From Ornithinibacillus halotolerans (GTDB lineage Bacteria > Bacillota > Bacilli > Bacillales > Amphibacillaceae): DNA of 64,000 bases. Shown piece by piece: positions 24,917 through 34,212 of the stretch (position 1 is its first letter; the number at the start of each line of letters is the position of its first letter). The DNA is taken from assembly GCF_014637405.1 (NCBI RefSeq), contig NZ_BMEY01000002.1:230253-294252 (forward strand), given 5' to 3'. Made by a program: the position numbers and the translations under genes. The notes below the pieces were generated by a model. The model was not told the DNA's origin, did not search any database, and saw only the letters and a list, made by a program, of their open reading frames with translations.

Positions 24917-26740
24917 TTGTCATATCGTAGACGGTTATTATTACTTATTTTATTAGATTCTATTATTGTTGCATTTGCTATTTTCCTAGCAGCTTGGATT
25001 GCGTATCCAAACTCGGAAGCAGAAGGTATGCATGTATTAATCCTTACATCGGTGTCCTTACTTGTATTTCATCATATTTTTGCATTTATTTATAAGTTGT
25101 ACAACAAAGTATGGTCTTATGCGAGTGTTGGGGAATTACTGGCAATTATTAAAGCAGTGACATTTTCTATTATTGCAGCCGGTATCGTTCAATTTATTGT
25201 CAATGACTTTACGTTATTCCGCCGTGCGTTAATCGTTACATGGTTATTACACATTGTCTTAATTGGAGGTTCTCGTTTCATGTGGCGTATTGTTCGTGAC
25301 CACTACATTGTGAATGATGAAGGGAAAAAACGTACGCTAATTGTTGGTGCTGGTTCTGCTGGTTCAATGATTGCTCGTCAGTTCCATTACAACCATGATG
25401 AAAGTGAACTGCTTCCAGTTGCCTTTGTTGATGATGATCCAAGTAAGCAAAAGATGGAAGTGTACGGAATTCCGGTACTTGGTAAAATTGATGACATTGC
25501 AAGGATTGTAGAAAATCACAATATCGAACATGTTGTAATTGCAATTCCTTCCTTAAAGAATGGGGAACTACAGCGTATCGTTGATTTATGTAACCAAACA
25601 AAAGCCAAAGTACAAATGATCCCGAAATTAGAGGATTTAATGAGTGGGAAAATTACAGTTAGCAATTTACGAAATGTAGATGTTGAAGATGTACTTGGAA
25701 GAAAACCAGTAGAACTGGATATTAACAAAATTGCCGAATATGTAACTGGCAATACGGTTATGGTTACTGGTGCTGGTGGTTCGATTGGTTCGGAGATTTG
25801 TCGTCAGTTAATGAAATTCTCACCAGGAAAAATCTTACTAGTAGGCCATGGAGAATACAGCATTTATAACATTGATATGGAATTACGTGAAAAATATGGT
25901 CATACTGACATTGAGATTTTACCAGTGATTGCAGATGTACAAGATAGACAGCGCATTTTTGATTTAGTTGAAGAACATCGTCCATATATTATGTACCATG
26001 CGGCAGCACATAAGCATGTGCCACTTATGGAATATAATCCACATGAAGCTGTGAAGAATAATGTGCTTGGAACAAGAAATGTAGCAGAAGCAGCTGATAC
26101 GTTTGGTGTGAATACGTTTGTGCTTGTATCTACGGATAAAGCAGTTAACCCAACGAATGTGATGGGTGCAACGAAGCGTGTGGCCGAAATGATTGTTCAG
26201 TCTTTAGCACAGAAAAGTGAAACGAAATTTGTAGCGGTTCGATTCGGAAATGTGCTTGGTAGTCGTGGTAGTGTTATTCCACTATTTAAGAAGCAGATTG
26301 AAAGAGGCGGCCCTGTGACGGTAACGCATCCTGAAATGACTCGTTATTTTATGACGATTCCAGAAGCTTCTCGACTTGTGATTCAAGCTGGTACACTAGC
26401 GCGCGGTGGAGAGATATTTGTGCTTGATATGGGTGAGCCGGTTAAGATAGTTGATTTAGCTCGTAACCTTATTAAACTATCAGGTTATACCGAAGAAGAG
26501 ATTCCAATTGAGTTTTCTGGGATTCGACCAGGGGAGAAAATGTATGAAGAGCTTCTTAATGAAAATGAGATACATCCTGAGGCGGTTTATGAGAAGATTT
26601 ATATTGGGAAAACGGTTGATGTGGATCGATTTGCGGTAGAGAAGTTTATTAATAGTTTTAAAGAGCTTGATGCAGTTGAGTTGAAGAATGAAATTATGGA
26701 GATTGTGTTTGAAGAGAGAAGAATGGCTGTTTCAAATTAA
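24917..26740 (+). CDS. Membrane UDP-sugar 4,6-dehydratase (PglF/EpsC/CapD-like)
   Basis: 607 residues from a TTG start behind GATGGGGA. Four membrane spans (about 7-110), a CoA-binding-like Rossmann segment ([16 protein letters not shown]) and a catalytic SDR domain with [15 protein letters not shown] and [20 protein letters not shown]. The long form of the family converts UDP-GlcNAc to the 4-keto-6-deoxy sugar, the first step to UDP-bacillosamine. The aminotransferase, acetyltransferase and phosphoglycosyl transferase that follow support this role. Normal length for PglF/EpsC. First biosynthetic gene of the locus. Confidence 0.93.
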   Translation: MSYRRRLLLLILLDSIIVAFAIFLAAWIAYPNSEAEGMHVLILTSVSLLVFHHIFAFIYKLYNKVWSYASVGELLAIIKAVTFSIIAAGIVQFIVNDFTLFRRALIVTWLLHIVLIGGSRFMWRIVRDHYIVNDEGKKRTLIVGAGSAGSMIARQFHYNHDESELLPVAFVDDDPSKQKMEVYGIPVLGKIDDIARIVENHNIEHVVIAIPSLKNGELQRIVDLCNQTKAKVQMIPKLEDLMSGKITVSNLRNVDVEDVLGRKPVELDINKIAEYVTGNTVMVTGAGGSIGSEICRQLMKFSPGKILLVGHGEYSIYNIDMELREKYGHTDIEILPVIADVQDRQRIFDLVEEHRPYIMYHAAAHKHVPLMEYNPHEAVKNNVLGTRNVAEAADTFGVNTFVLVSTDKAVNPTNVMGATKRVAEMIVQSLAQKSETKFVAVRFGNVLGSRGSVIPLFKKQIERGGPVTVTHPEMTRYFMTIPEASRLVIQAGTLARGGEIFVLDMGEPVKIVDLARNLIKLSGYTEEEIPIEFSGIRPGEKMYEELLNENEIHPEAVYEKIYIGKTVDVDRFAVEKFINSFKELDAVELKNEIMEIVFEERRMAVSN

Positions 26741-26760
26741 TAGTATATGGGGGAAAAAAT

Positions 26761-27642
26761 ATGAGAACTGTAAAAAAAGCAATTATACCTGCGGCTGGTC
26801 TAGGTACTAGATTCTTACCAGTAACTAAGGCAATGCCAAAGGAAATGCTTCCTATCGTTGATAAACCAACGATTCAATATATTATCGAAGAAGCTCTTGA
26901 GTCTGGTATTGAGGACATTATTATTGTAACTGGTAAAGGTAAGCGTGCGATTGAAGATCACTTTGATCATAACTTTGAGTTAGAAGATAACCTAGTTAAT
27001 AAAGAAAAATTCGATTTACTTGAGAAAGTAAAAGCTTCAACAAATGTGGATATTCATTATATTCGTCAAAAAGAACCAAAAGGCTTAGGGCATGCTGTTT
27101 GGGTAGCACGTAAGTTCATTGGGAATGAACCTTTTGCAGTCATGCTCGGTGATGATATTGTACAAGCTGAAACACCTGGTTTGAGACAGTTAATTCAACA
27201 ATTTGAGGAAATCCAAAGTTCGGTAGTAGGTGTGCAACAAGTTCCTGATAATGAAACAAGTCGTTACGGGATTGTAGACCCAAGTACGATTGAAGGACGA
27301 CGATATCAAGTAAATAACTTTGTAGAGAAGCCTGCACCAGGTACTGCACCTTCTAATCTAGCTATTATGGGTCGTTATGTATTTACTCCTGAAATTTTTG
27401 AATTTCTTGATAAACAGCAAGTTGGTGCCGGTGGAGAGATACAGTTAACTGATGCGATTCAAATGTTGAATGAGGTTCAGAAGGTTTATGCTTATGATTT
27501 TGAAGGTAAACGATTTGATGTTGGAGAAAAACTTGGATTTTTGACTACTAATATTGAGTTTGGTTTGAAGAATGAAGAGATTCGTGATGAGCTGTTTGCA
27601 TATATGGTTGAGAAAGTTAACAAGGTTGCCTTAAATAAATAG
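26761..27642 (+). CDS. galU: UTP-glucose-1-phosphate uridylyltransferase
   Basis: 293 residues. Makes UDP-glucose from UTP and glucose 1-phosphate. Motifs [40 protein letters not shown] and ERYGIVD-like SRYGIVDPS, with VEKP and [10 protein letters not shown], are those of GalU/GtaB. ATG with GGGGG upstream, 20 bases after the dehydratase. The product feeds both UDP-glucose dehydrogenases in this window, and the hexose mutase at 41509 can supply its substrate. In B. subtilis the homologue is gtaB. Confidence 0.95.
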   Translation: MRTVKKAIIPAAGLGTRFLPVTKAMPKEMLPIVDKPTIQYIIEEALESGIEDIIIVTGKGKRAIEDHFDHNFELEDNLVNKEKFDLLEKVKASTNVDIHYIRQKEPKGLGHAVWVARKFIGNEPFAVMLGDDIVQAETPGLRQLIQQFEEIQSSVVGVQQVPDNETSRYGIVDPSTIEGRRYQVNNFVEKPAPGTAPSNLAIMGRYVFTPEIFEFLDKQQVGAGGEIQLTDAIQMLNEVQKVYAYDFEGKRFDVGEKLGFLTTNIEFGLKNEEIRDELFAYMVEKVNKVALNK

Positions 27643-27675
27643 AAGAAATCAAGTAGGTAATATTAACTTGATAAA

Positions 27676-27706
27676 AGTGCCTTCTTAAAATCTATAAGAA
27701 GGCACT
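27676..27706 (+). terminator. Hairpin between galU and the aminotransferase gene
   Basis: AGTGCCTTCTT pairs perfectly with AAGAAGGCACT across a 9-base loop. The T tract after it is weak, so it may be a partial terminator or an RNA-stabilising element inside the operon. Confidence 0.6.
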
Positions 27707-27802
27707 CCATTTGATTTAGTGGATTAGTAGTTGGTTGAAATGCTTCAATTAAGTCCTAGCTTACTAAAAACATTTATCAATACGAAAGGGAGTTTACTAA
27801 TA

Positions 27803-28933
27803 ATGGCAGGAAGTCTTACAGCAACTAAAGAAAGAATATATCTTTCATCTCCACATATGAGTGAGGAAGGCTATGAACAGCTATATGTACAAGAAGCGTT
27901 TGATACGAATTGGATTGCACCACTAGGGGCAAATGTAGATGGGTTTGAAAGGGAGCTAGCAGAAAAGGTTGGATCTAAAGCAGCTGCAGCACTTTCTTCT
28001 GGTACAGCTGCAATTCATATGGCTCTTAGAGCGGCTGGTGTTGGGAAAGATGATATTGTTTTTTGTCCAACACTTACTTTTTCTGCAACAGCAAATCCAA
28101 TTATCTATCAAAATGCAATTCCTGTTTTTATTGATAGTGATTATGAGACTTGGAATATGAGTCCAAAAGCTTTAGAGGATGCTTTTCAGAAATATCCTGA
28201 AGTGAAAGCAGTAATTGTTGTTCATTTATATGGTCTTTCTGCTGATATGGATAAGATTATGGATATTTGTAGAAAACATGATGTTGTTATAATAGAGGAT
28301 GCGGCTGAATCACTAGGTACTTATTATAAAGGAAAACATACAGGGACTATAGGTGATTATGGGATATTTTCTTTTAATGGGAACAAGATAATTACTACTT
28401 CCGGTGGAGGAATGTTAGTATCTGATAACGAGGAAAGAATTGTAAAGGTAAGATTTTGGGCAACTCAATCTAGAGATCAGGCAAGACATTATCAACATAG
28501 TGAATTAGGGTTTAACTATCGGATGAGTAATGTAGTTGCTGGGATTGGTAGAGGACAACTGAAGGTATTGGATCAAAGAGTGGAGAAAAAGAGATACATT
28601 TTTGAGTTTTATAGAAGGGAACTTGGTTTACTTGACGGAGTTGAATTTATGCCTAGTAATGAGTGGGATAAGCCGAATTATTGGTTGAGTTCTATGTTAT
28701 TAACTGGGAAAGTAAAACCTATTGATGTTATGGAAGCTTTGGAGAAGGAGAATATTGAATCTAGGCCTGTATGGAAGCCGATGCATATGCAACCTTTCTT
28801 TAAAGAATATGATTTTATTGGTGAAGGTGTGTCAGAGAAGTTGTTTCAAAATGGAATATGTTTGCCTAGTGATACAAAGATGACAGATGAAGATCTGGAA
28901 AGAGTTTGTAGCACAATTAAGGAGCTATGGTAG
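27803..28933 (+). CDS. DegT/DnrJ/EryC1 aminotransferase (PglE/EpsN-like)
   Basis: 376 residues from the ATG at 27803, preceded by GAAAGGGAG; the frame runs 24 codons further upstream without a site. PLP-dependent sugar aminotransferase; the lysine that binds PLP is in FSFNGNKIITTSGGG. Other family marks are LSSGTAAIHMALRAAGV and IIEDAAESLGT. Opening RIYLSSPHMSEEGYEQLYVQ is typical of the PglE/EpsN branch, which aminates the 4-keto sugar made by the PglF-like enzyme. The sugar transferase gene follows with almost no gap. Confidence 0.92.
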   Translation: MAGSLTATKERIYLSSPHMSEEGYEQLYVQEAFDTNWIAPLGANVDGFERELAEKVGSKAAAALSSGTAAIHMALRAAGVGKDDIVFCPTLTFSATANPIIYQNAIPVFIDSDYETWNMSPKALEDAFQKYPEVKAVIVVHLYGLSADMDKIMDICRKHDVVIIEDAAESLGTYYKGKHTGTIGDYGIFSFNGNKIITTSGGGMLVSDNEERIVKVRFWATQSRDQARHYQHSELGFNYRMSNVVAGIGRGQLKVLDQRVEKKRYIFEFYRRELGLLDGVEFMPSNEWDKPNYWLSSMLLTGKVKPIDVMEALEKENIESRPVWKPMHMQPFFKEYDFIGEGVSEKLFQNGICLPSDTKMTDEDLERVCSTIKELW

Positions 28934-28935
28934 AG

Positions 28936-29580
28936 ATGAAACACAATAAAGGTAGTATTTATAGGAGTACTTTTAAAAGACCAATGGATTTTATACTATC
29001 CTTGCTTGCTATAATTATTTTGAGTCCAATGCTTATTACTGTTTCATTACTAGTCAGAGTTAAACTAGGAAGTCCGATTTTGTTTAAGCAAGAAAGACCA
29101 GGATTAAATGAAAAAATATTTACGATGTACAAATTTAGAACTATGACAGATGAAAGAGATAGTAACGGAGAACTTCTACCAGATGAAGTTAGATTAACTA
29201 GATTCGGGAAGTTTTTGCGATCTACTTCTTTAGATGAATTGCCAGAGTTATTCAATATTTTAAAAGGTGATATGTCTATTATTGGACCTAGGCCATTATT
29301 AGTACAGTATTTACCGTTATATAACGATTATCAAAAACGACGTCATGAGGTTAGGCCAGGGCTATCTGGTTTAGCTCAGGTTAGTGGAAGAAATGCAATT
29401 AGTTGGGAAGAGAAATTTAGTCTTGATGTTGCATATGTGGATAATGTGGGATTCTTTGAGGACTTTAAAATAATCTTACTAACAATAAAAAAGGTGTTCG
29501 CTAGAGAAGGCATAAATTCAGCAACTGCTGCTACTATTGAACCTTTTGAAGGAAACAAAAAGGAAAGTATGGAAATATGA
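28936..29580 (+). CDS. Initiating phosphoglycosyl transferase (PglC/EpsL-like)
   Basis: 214 residues from the ATG at 28936 (AAGGAG 11 bases upstream; an ATG at 28927 overlaps the previous gene). A single N-terminal membrane segment (DFILSLLAIIILSPMLITVSL, split here for length) followed by the catalytic domain: FKQERPGLNEKIF, MYKFRTMTDE, SLDELPELFNILKGDMSIIG, PGLSGLAQV. The Asp-Glu pair in SLDELPEL is the catalytic dyad of the small monotopic class. Transfers the sugar 1-phosphate, probably diacetylbacillosamine, to undecaprenyl phosphate, starting each repeat unit. Confidence 0.93.
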   Translation: MKHNKGSIYRSTFKRPMDFILSLLAIIILSPMLITVSLLVRVKLGSPILFKQERPGLNEKIFTMYKFRTMTDERDSNGELLPDEVRLTRFGKFLRSTSLDELPELFNILKGDMSIIGPRPLLVQYLPLYNDYQKRRHEVRPGLSGLAQVSGRNAISWEEKFSLDVAYVDNVGFFEDFKIILLTIKKVFAREGINSATAATIEPFEGNKKESMEI

Positions 29581-30197
29581 AAAAAAAACTGCTAATTATT
29601 GGTGCTAGTGGTCATGGCAAAGTAGTTGCCGATATCGCATTACAAATGAATAAATGGGAGAACGTATCATTTTTAGATGATAATACCAGCTTAAAAGAAA
29701 CAATGGGACTTGAAGTAATTGGAACTATAAAAGATTTAACTGATTTTATTGATGAATATGAGGTTGTAGTAGGTATCGGCTCAAATATTATTAGAAAAAA
29801 TATTTATGAACTAGTCGAAAAAATGGGTGCCACAATACCTACTATAATTCACCCAAGCGCAGTGATTGGAAAACATGTTCATATCGGGCCAGGTACAGTT
29901 ATTATGGCAGGAACTATCATAAACTGTTGTACTAGAATCGGAATGGGCTGCATTATTAATACCGGAGCCACTATTGATCATGATAATCTCATTGAAGATT
30001 TTGTACACATATCTCCTGGTGTGCATATTGCAGGGACTGTTAAGATTGGATATTGCTCTTGGTTAGGTATTGGAAGTGTGGTTAGCAATAATATAGAAAT
30101 CACCAGTGAATGTCAAGTGGGTGCTGGTTCAGTTATAATAAGGAATTTAACTGAATCTGGTGTTTACTTTGGTATCCCTGCAAAGAAAAGAGATTAA
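29577..30197 (+). CDS. Sugar O/N-acetyltransferase (PglD/EpsM/NeuD-like)
   Basis: 206 residues; its ATG overlaps the TGA of the transferase gene (ATGA), so translation is coupled. An N-terminal nucleotide-sugar-binding domain (LLIIGASGHGKVVADIAL) precedes a left-handed beta-helix of hexapeptide repeats (IGPGTVIMAGTIINCCTRIG, IDHDNLIEDFVHISPGVHIAG). The catalytic histidine lies in TIDHDN. PglD-type enzymes acetylate the 4-amino group to give UDP-N,N'-diacetylbacillosamine, which the gene order supports. Confidence 0.92.
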   Translation: MKKKLLIIGASGHGKVVADIALQMNKWENVSFLDDNTSLKETMGLEVIGTIKDLTDFIDEYEVVVGIGSNIIRKNIYELVEKMGATIPTIIHPSAVIGKHVHIGPGTVIMAGTIINCCTRIGMGCIINTGATIDHDNLIEDFVHISPGVHIAGTVKIGYCSWLGIGSVVSNNIEITSECQVGAGSVIIRNLTESGVYFGIPAKKRD

Positions 30198-30221
30198 TTT
30201 ATAGGATGTGGATATTTTCAT

Positions 30222-31331
30222 ATGAAAATTTTTATTTTAGGAAGTTATGGACCTTCATTAGTTAACTTTAGGGGAGATATGATTAAGGCTATGGTCGACA
30301 GTGGTCATGAAGTAGTAGCCTGTGCACCGGATGATGAAGGTAACATAAAAGAAAAATTAATTAATCTCGGTGCGAGATATGTATCTATAAAAATGAATAG
30401 AACAGGTATGAACCCTTTGAAAGACTTGATGTTAACATTGGAGATAATAAGGAAAGTAAAAGAAGAAAGTCCTGATGTCTTCTTGTCCTATACAATCAAA
30501 CCTAATATATATGGATCTATAGCGGCTTATTTTGCTGGAGTGAAAAATATTTATGGACTTATGACCGGTGCAGGTTCTGTTATTCGTGGTAATACATTAA
30601 AATTAAAATTTATACAAAGGATAATAGTACCTTTGTATAAATTTTCATTTAAGAAATGTAAAGTTATTTTTTTCTTAAACAGTGATGATTTAGAATTATT
30701 TAAAAAGAAAAAGATAGTTGATAAGCAAAAAATAACTGTAATTGGAAGTTCGGGGATAAACATTAATTTGTTCAACAAGAGACCTTTAAGGAATCTTGAT
30801 TCCTTTTTATTTATTGCGAGACTAATAAAAGATAAAGGTATCTATGATTTCCTAAATGCAGCTAAGATTGCAAAAGAAAAGAGACCCAACATGCAATTTA
30901 AAATATTAGGACCTTTTGATACGAATCCTACGGCAATTAAACCTGAAGAGCTAAAAAAATGGACTGATTCAGGAGTAGTAGAATATCTAGGTAAAACTGA
31001 AGATGTACGACCTTATATTGAAGAAAGTTTCGTGGTGACTCTTCCTTCATATCATGAAGGACAAGGTAGAGTCTTGGTTGAGGCCATGGCTATGGGGCGT
31101 GCTGTAATAGCAACTGATGTTTCTGGGTGTAGACAAACTGTTGCGAATGGACAAACAGGTTTTCTAGTACCATTAAGAAATCCATTAAAGTTAGCTGAAA
31201 AAATGATAGAGATGTATGATAATCCTGAAATGACTTTTGAAATGGCAGAAGAAGGTCATAAAAGGGCTATTGAAAAGTACGATGTTAATAAGATAAATAA
31301 TATACTCTTGGAACAGATGGAATTAAAATAG
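30222..31331 (+). CDS. Glycosyltransferase family 4 (PglA/EpsD-like)
   Basis: 369 residues, GT-B fold. N-terminal phrase GSYGPSLVNFRGDMIKAMVD and SYTIKPNIYGSIAAYFAG match PglA-type enzymes; the C-terminal donor site is visible in ESFVVTLPSYHEGQGRVLVE. In the Pgl pathway this enzyme adds the second sugar to lipid-linked bacillosamine, and the adjacency to PglC- and PglD-like genes suggests the same. From about this gene onward the sequence becomes distinctly AT-richer. Confidence 0.88.
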   Translation: MKIFILGSYGPSLVNFRGDMIKAMVDSGHEVVACAPDDEGNIKEKLINLGARYVSIKMNRTGMNPLKDLMLTLEIIRKVKEESPDVFLSYTIKPNIYGSIAAYFAGVKNIYGLMTGAGSVIRGNTLKLKFIQRIIVPLYKFSFKKCKVIFFLNSDDLELFKKKKIVDKQKITVIGSSGININLFNKRPLRNLDSFLFIARLIKDKGIYDFLNAAKIAKEKRPNMQFKILGPFDTNPTAIKPEELKKWTDSGVVEYLGKTEDVRPYIEESFVVTLPSYHEGQGRVLVEAMAMGRAVIATDVSGCRQTVANGQTGFLVPLRNPLKLAEKMIEMYDNPEMTFEMAEEGHKRAIEKYDVNKINNILLEQMELK

Positions 31332-31416
31332 GATTACCTAAAAGCAAATACAAAAAGAAAACATAGGTATCATTATTTTTAAATGGTATGTTGGGTGTGA
31401 AAAAGGAGAAAAATTT

Positions 31417-32559
31417 ATGAAGGCATTATTTGTTCATGATCATATATTCCCAAAGAATAATACTGATTATTATGAATCATACGGATTTGAGAAAGAGTTT
31501 TTTGATAGATATTTAAATATATTTGGAGAGTTATCTATAATAGGTCGAGAAAAAGATCATATTTTTGTTAATAAGAATCGATTTAACAAAGTAGATTCTA
31601 ATATTGACTTCTTAACATTCAAAAACCTAAAGGAACTAAAAAATAAGGAAAATAGAAAAAAAATTGATGATCAAATACACCGAAGTGACTATGTTATAAT
31701 ACGTCTTCCTAGTATATTAGGAACTTATGCAGTCCAGAGTGCAAAAAGACAAAAAAAACCATACATTATAGAAGTTGTAGGGTGCCCATGGGATGCAATA
31801 GTAAACAAAGGATTAAAATATGTCCTTCCAGCTTTGGCTATTACCCTATTAACAAAGAGGGCAGTAAGTGGCTCTATGCATACTATTTATGTAACAGAAG
31901 AATTTCTTGAAAGAAGATATCCCACTTCTGGTAAATATATAGCTTGTTCAAATGTCACATTGAACTCTGTAAATGAACAAGATATTAGGAATCGTTTAGA
32001 AAAAATAGATATGATGAGTAGGGATAAAAAAGTAATATTTGGAACTTGTGCTACAATTGATGTTATTTATAAAGGACAACAAGATGTGATAGCGGCATTG
32101 GCCAAGTTAGTAAAGGAAGGACATGATATAGAGTATCAATTAGTTGGTGGAGGCGATTCATCATATCTGAAATTAATAGCTGAAAAGTATGGTGTATTAG
32201 ATAGAGTTAAATTTATCGGTACATTGAAACACGAAGATGTATTTAAGTGGTTAGATAATGTTGATGTATACATTCATCCTAGTAAGCAGGAAGGATTATC
32301 TAGAGCAATTATTGAAGCAATGAGTAAAGGATGTCCAATAATTGGTGCTGATGCTGGTGGAATACATGAACAAATTGATGCAAAATATATATTTAAAAAG
32401 GGAAATGTTAGTCAAATCTGTGAAAAATATAAAGAAATGACCAGAGAAGTGATGAAAGAACAAGCAATTAAAAATCATAATGAGTCGAAGAAGTATCTAA
32501 AGTCAATTTTATACAAACGCAGAGAAAACTTTTTTAAAGAGTTTATTAATGCAAACTAG
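31417..32559 (+). CDS. Glycosyltransferase family 4
   Basis: 380 residues, ATG behind AAAGGAGAAAA. GT-B fold; the C-terminal part has FGTCATIDVIYKGQQDVIAA, QLVGGGDSSYLK and the donor-site motif HPSKQEGLSRAIIEAMSKG. N-terminal half is poorly conserved, so donor and acceptor are not predictable. AT-rich like its neighbours. Adds one sugar of the repeat unit on the cytoplasmic face. Confidence 0.85.
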   Translation: MKALFVHDHIFPKNNTDYYESYGFEKEFFDRYLNIFGELSIIGREKDHIFVNKNRFNKVDSNIDFLTFKNLKELKNKENRKKIDDQIHRSDYVIIRLPSILGTYAVQSAKRQKKPYIIEVVGCPWDAIVNKGLKYVLPALAITLLTKRAVSGSMHTIYVTEEFLERRYPTSGKYIACSNVTLNSVNEQDIRNRLEKIDMMSRDKKVIFGTCATIDVIYKGQQDVIAALAKLVKEGHDIEYQLVGGGDSSYLKLIAEKYGVLDRVKFIGTLKHEDVFKWLDNVDVYIHPSKQEGLSRAIIEAMSKGCPIIGADAGGIHEQIDAKYIFKKGNVSQICEKYKEMTREVMKEQAIKNHNESKKYLKSILYKRRENFFKEFINAN

Positions 32560-32567
32560 AAGGGAAA

Positions 32568-33107
32568 GTGTTAAATATCATGAGGAATGTGAGAACTATT
32601 ATTAATTTTATTATTCGTGATATTCCAATCCACTTAATTAACTTGTTTACTGCCCTTCTGCCTAATCACTTAGTTACCAATAGAATAAGAGGAATCTTAA
32701 TGAAACCTTTTTTGGGGAAATGTGGAAAAAGACTTCAAATTGGAAAAGGTGTAGTTATTAATAATCCCGGAAGACTAATTATTGGGGATAATTGTTACAT
32801 CTCTCATTATTGTTATGTACAGGCAAAAGGTGAAGTTATCTTAGAAGATAATGTAATTATTGGGCCAATGTCAGTAATAGCAAGTAGTAATCATGTTATT
32901 GAAGATGGAATAGTTACAAACAAAGGATATAGTGACTCAATTAAAATTGGCAAAGGTACTTGGTGTGGAGGTCATGTTGTAATAACTTCTGGTGTTAATA
33001 TTGGTGATAGTGTAATAGTAGCAGCTGGAGCGGTAGTAACTAAAAGTGTTCAAGCCAATACCAAAGTTGCAGGAGTTCCTGCAAAAGCTATTGGTATAGG
33101 AGGGTAA
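32568..33107 (+). CDS. Hexapeptide-repeat acyltransferase
   Basis: 179 residues with GTG start (AAGGG three bases upstream; the ATG at 32580 is an alternative). Left-handed beta-helix repeats: IGKGVVINNPGRLIIGDNCY, IGPMSVIASSNHVIEDG and IGDSVIVAAGAVVTKSV, ending VAGVPAKAIG. The SSNH motif fits the catalytic histidine of WbbJ/MaaT-like O-acetyltransferases. A hydrophobic N-terminus may tether it to the membrane. Probably acetylates a sugar of the repeat unit. Ends 1 base before the next gene. Confidence 0.87.
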   Translation: MLNIMRNVRTIINFIIRDIPIHLINLFTALLPNHLVTNRIRGILMKPFLGKCGKRLQIGKGVVINNPGRLIIGDNCYISHYCYVQAKGEVILEDNVIIGPMSVIASSNHVIEDGIVTNKGYSDSIKIGKGTWCGGHVVITSGVNIGDSVIVAAGAVVTKSVQANTKVAGVPAKAIGIGG

Positions 33108-33108
33108 T

Positions 33109-34179
33109 ATGCGAGAAAAGATTGTTATTGTTACCAATTCTCTTTCTTTAGGTGGTGCTGAGAGAATTTCGTTGATGTTGGCTGAATGGATGAAAGTAAA
33201 GAATATTGATATAACACTTGTAACTTTAAAAAAGGATAGAGAAAAAGGATATGATGCAAATATAGATATAAAAAGAGTTGCTATAAATAAAGAAACTGAG
33301 AGCATATCATTAATAGGCACTATAAGAAAACTAAGAGAATTTCTTAAGAGTTATAAACCATCACATATATTAGTTATGGGTGTACCGTTAGGGATCTATG
33401 TCGTACCAGCAGCTTTAGGTTTAAGGGTATCTGTTATTATATCTGAAAGAAATGATCCGTTAAATTTTGCGGGGAAAAGACTCACCAAATTCATCTCAAG
33501 AAAGTTAATGTATCTTGCTGACGGCTTTGTATTTCAAACAAAAGAGGCATTGAGTTTCTACCCGAAAGTAATTCAAAACAAGGCTAAGGTTATACCTAAT
33601 CCATTAAATCTTGAGAATCTACCTGAACCTTATGAAGGTAAGAGACAAAAAAAAATAGTTAGTGTTGGGAGATTGGTGCCCCAAAAAAATCATAAATTGT
33701 TAATCCAGGCATTTAATAAGGTAGTGAGCGATTACCCCAATTATACTCTAAATATTTATGGAAATGGTAGCGAGCGGGAAAAACTCGAACAATTTATAGA
33801 TGAATTAAATCTCTCTGACAAGGTGTTTTTGCCAGGAGCGAAAAGAGATGTTTTTCAATTTATAAAAGATGCATCTGTATTTGTACTTTCATCTGATTTT
33901 GAAGGAATGCCGAATGCATTAATTGAAGCAATGGCATTAGGTCTTCCAGTAGTATCCACTGACTGCTCAGGGGGGGGAGCAAAATCTCTAATAAAAGATC
34001 AGTATAATGGTTTACTAGTTCCTGTAGGAGATTTAGATGAAATGGTAAAAGCAATTATTCTCTTAATTAAAGATGATAATCTATCTGAAAAGGTAAGTAT
34101 AAATGCTAAGGATATTAGAAAAAAATTAGAAATAAATGAGGTAGGCAATAAATGGTTAGATTTTATACGAGGAGTATAG
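33109..34179 (+). CDS. Glycosyltransferase family 4
   Basis: 356 residues, ATG behind AGGAGGG. N-terminal VIVTNSLSLGGAERISLMLA and C-terminal VSVGRLVPQKNHKLLIQAFN, FVLSSDFEGMPNALIEAMAL and GLPVVSTDCSGGGAKSL are classic GT4 (GalNAc/Gal transferase-like) motifs. One sugar-adding step of the repeat unit; donor not predictable. AT-rich. Confidence 0.9.
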   Translation: MREKIVIVTNSLSLGGAERISLMLAEWMKVKNIDITLVTLKKDREKGYDANIDIKRVAINKETESISLIGTIRKLREFLKSYKPSHILVMGVPLGIYVVPAALGLRVSVIISERNDPLNFAGKRLTKFISRKLMYLADGFVFQTKEALSFYPKVIQNKAKVIPNPLNLENLPEPYEGKRQKKIVSVGRLVPQKNHKLLIQAFNKVVSDYPNYTLNIYGNGSEREKLEQFIDELNLSDKVFLPGAKRDVFQFIKDASVFVLSSDFEGMPNALIEAMALGLPVVSTDCSGGGAKSLIKDQYNGLLVPVGDLDEMVKAIILLIKDDNLSEKVSINAKDIRKKLEINEVGNKWLDFIRGV

Positions 34180-34212
34180 TTAGAAAAAATATTTTTTGCA
34201 AGGTTGATAGTA

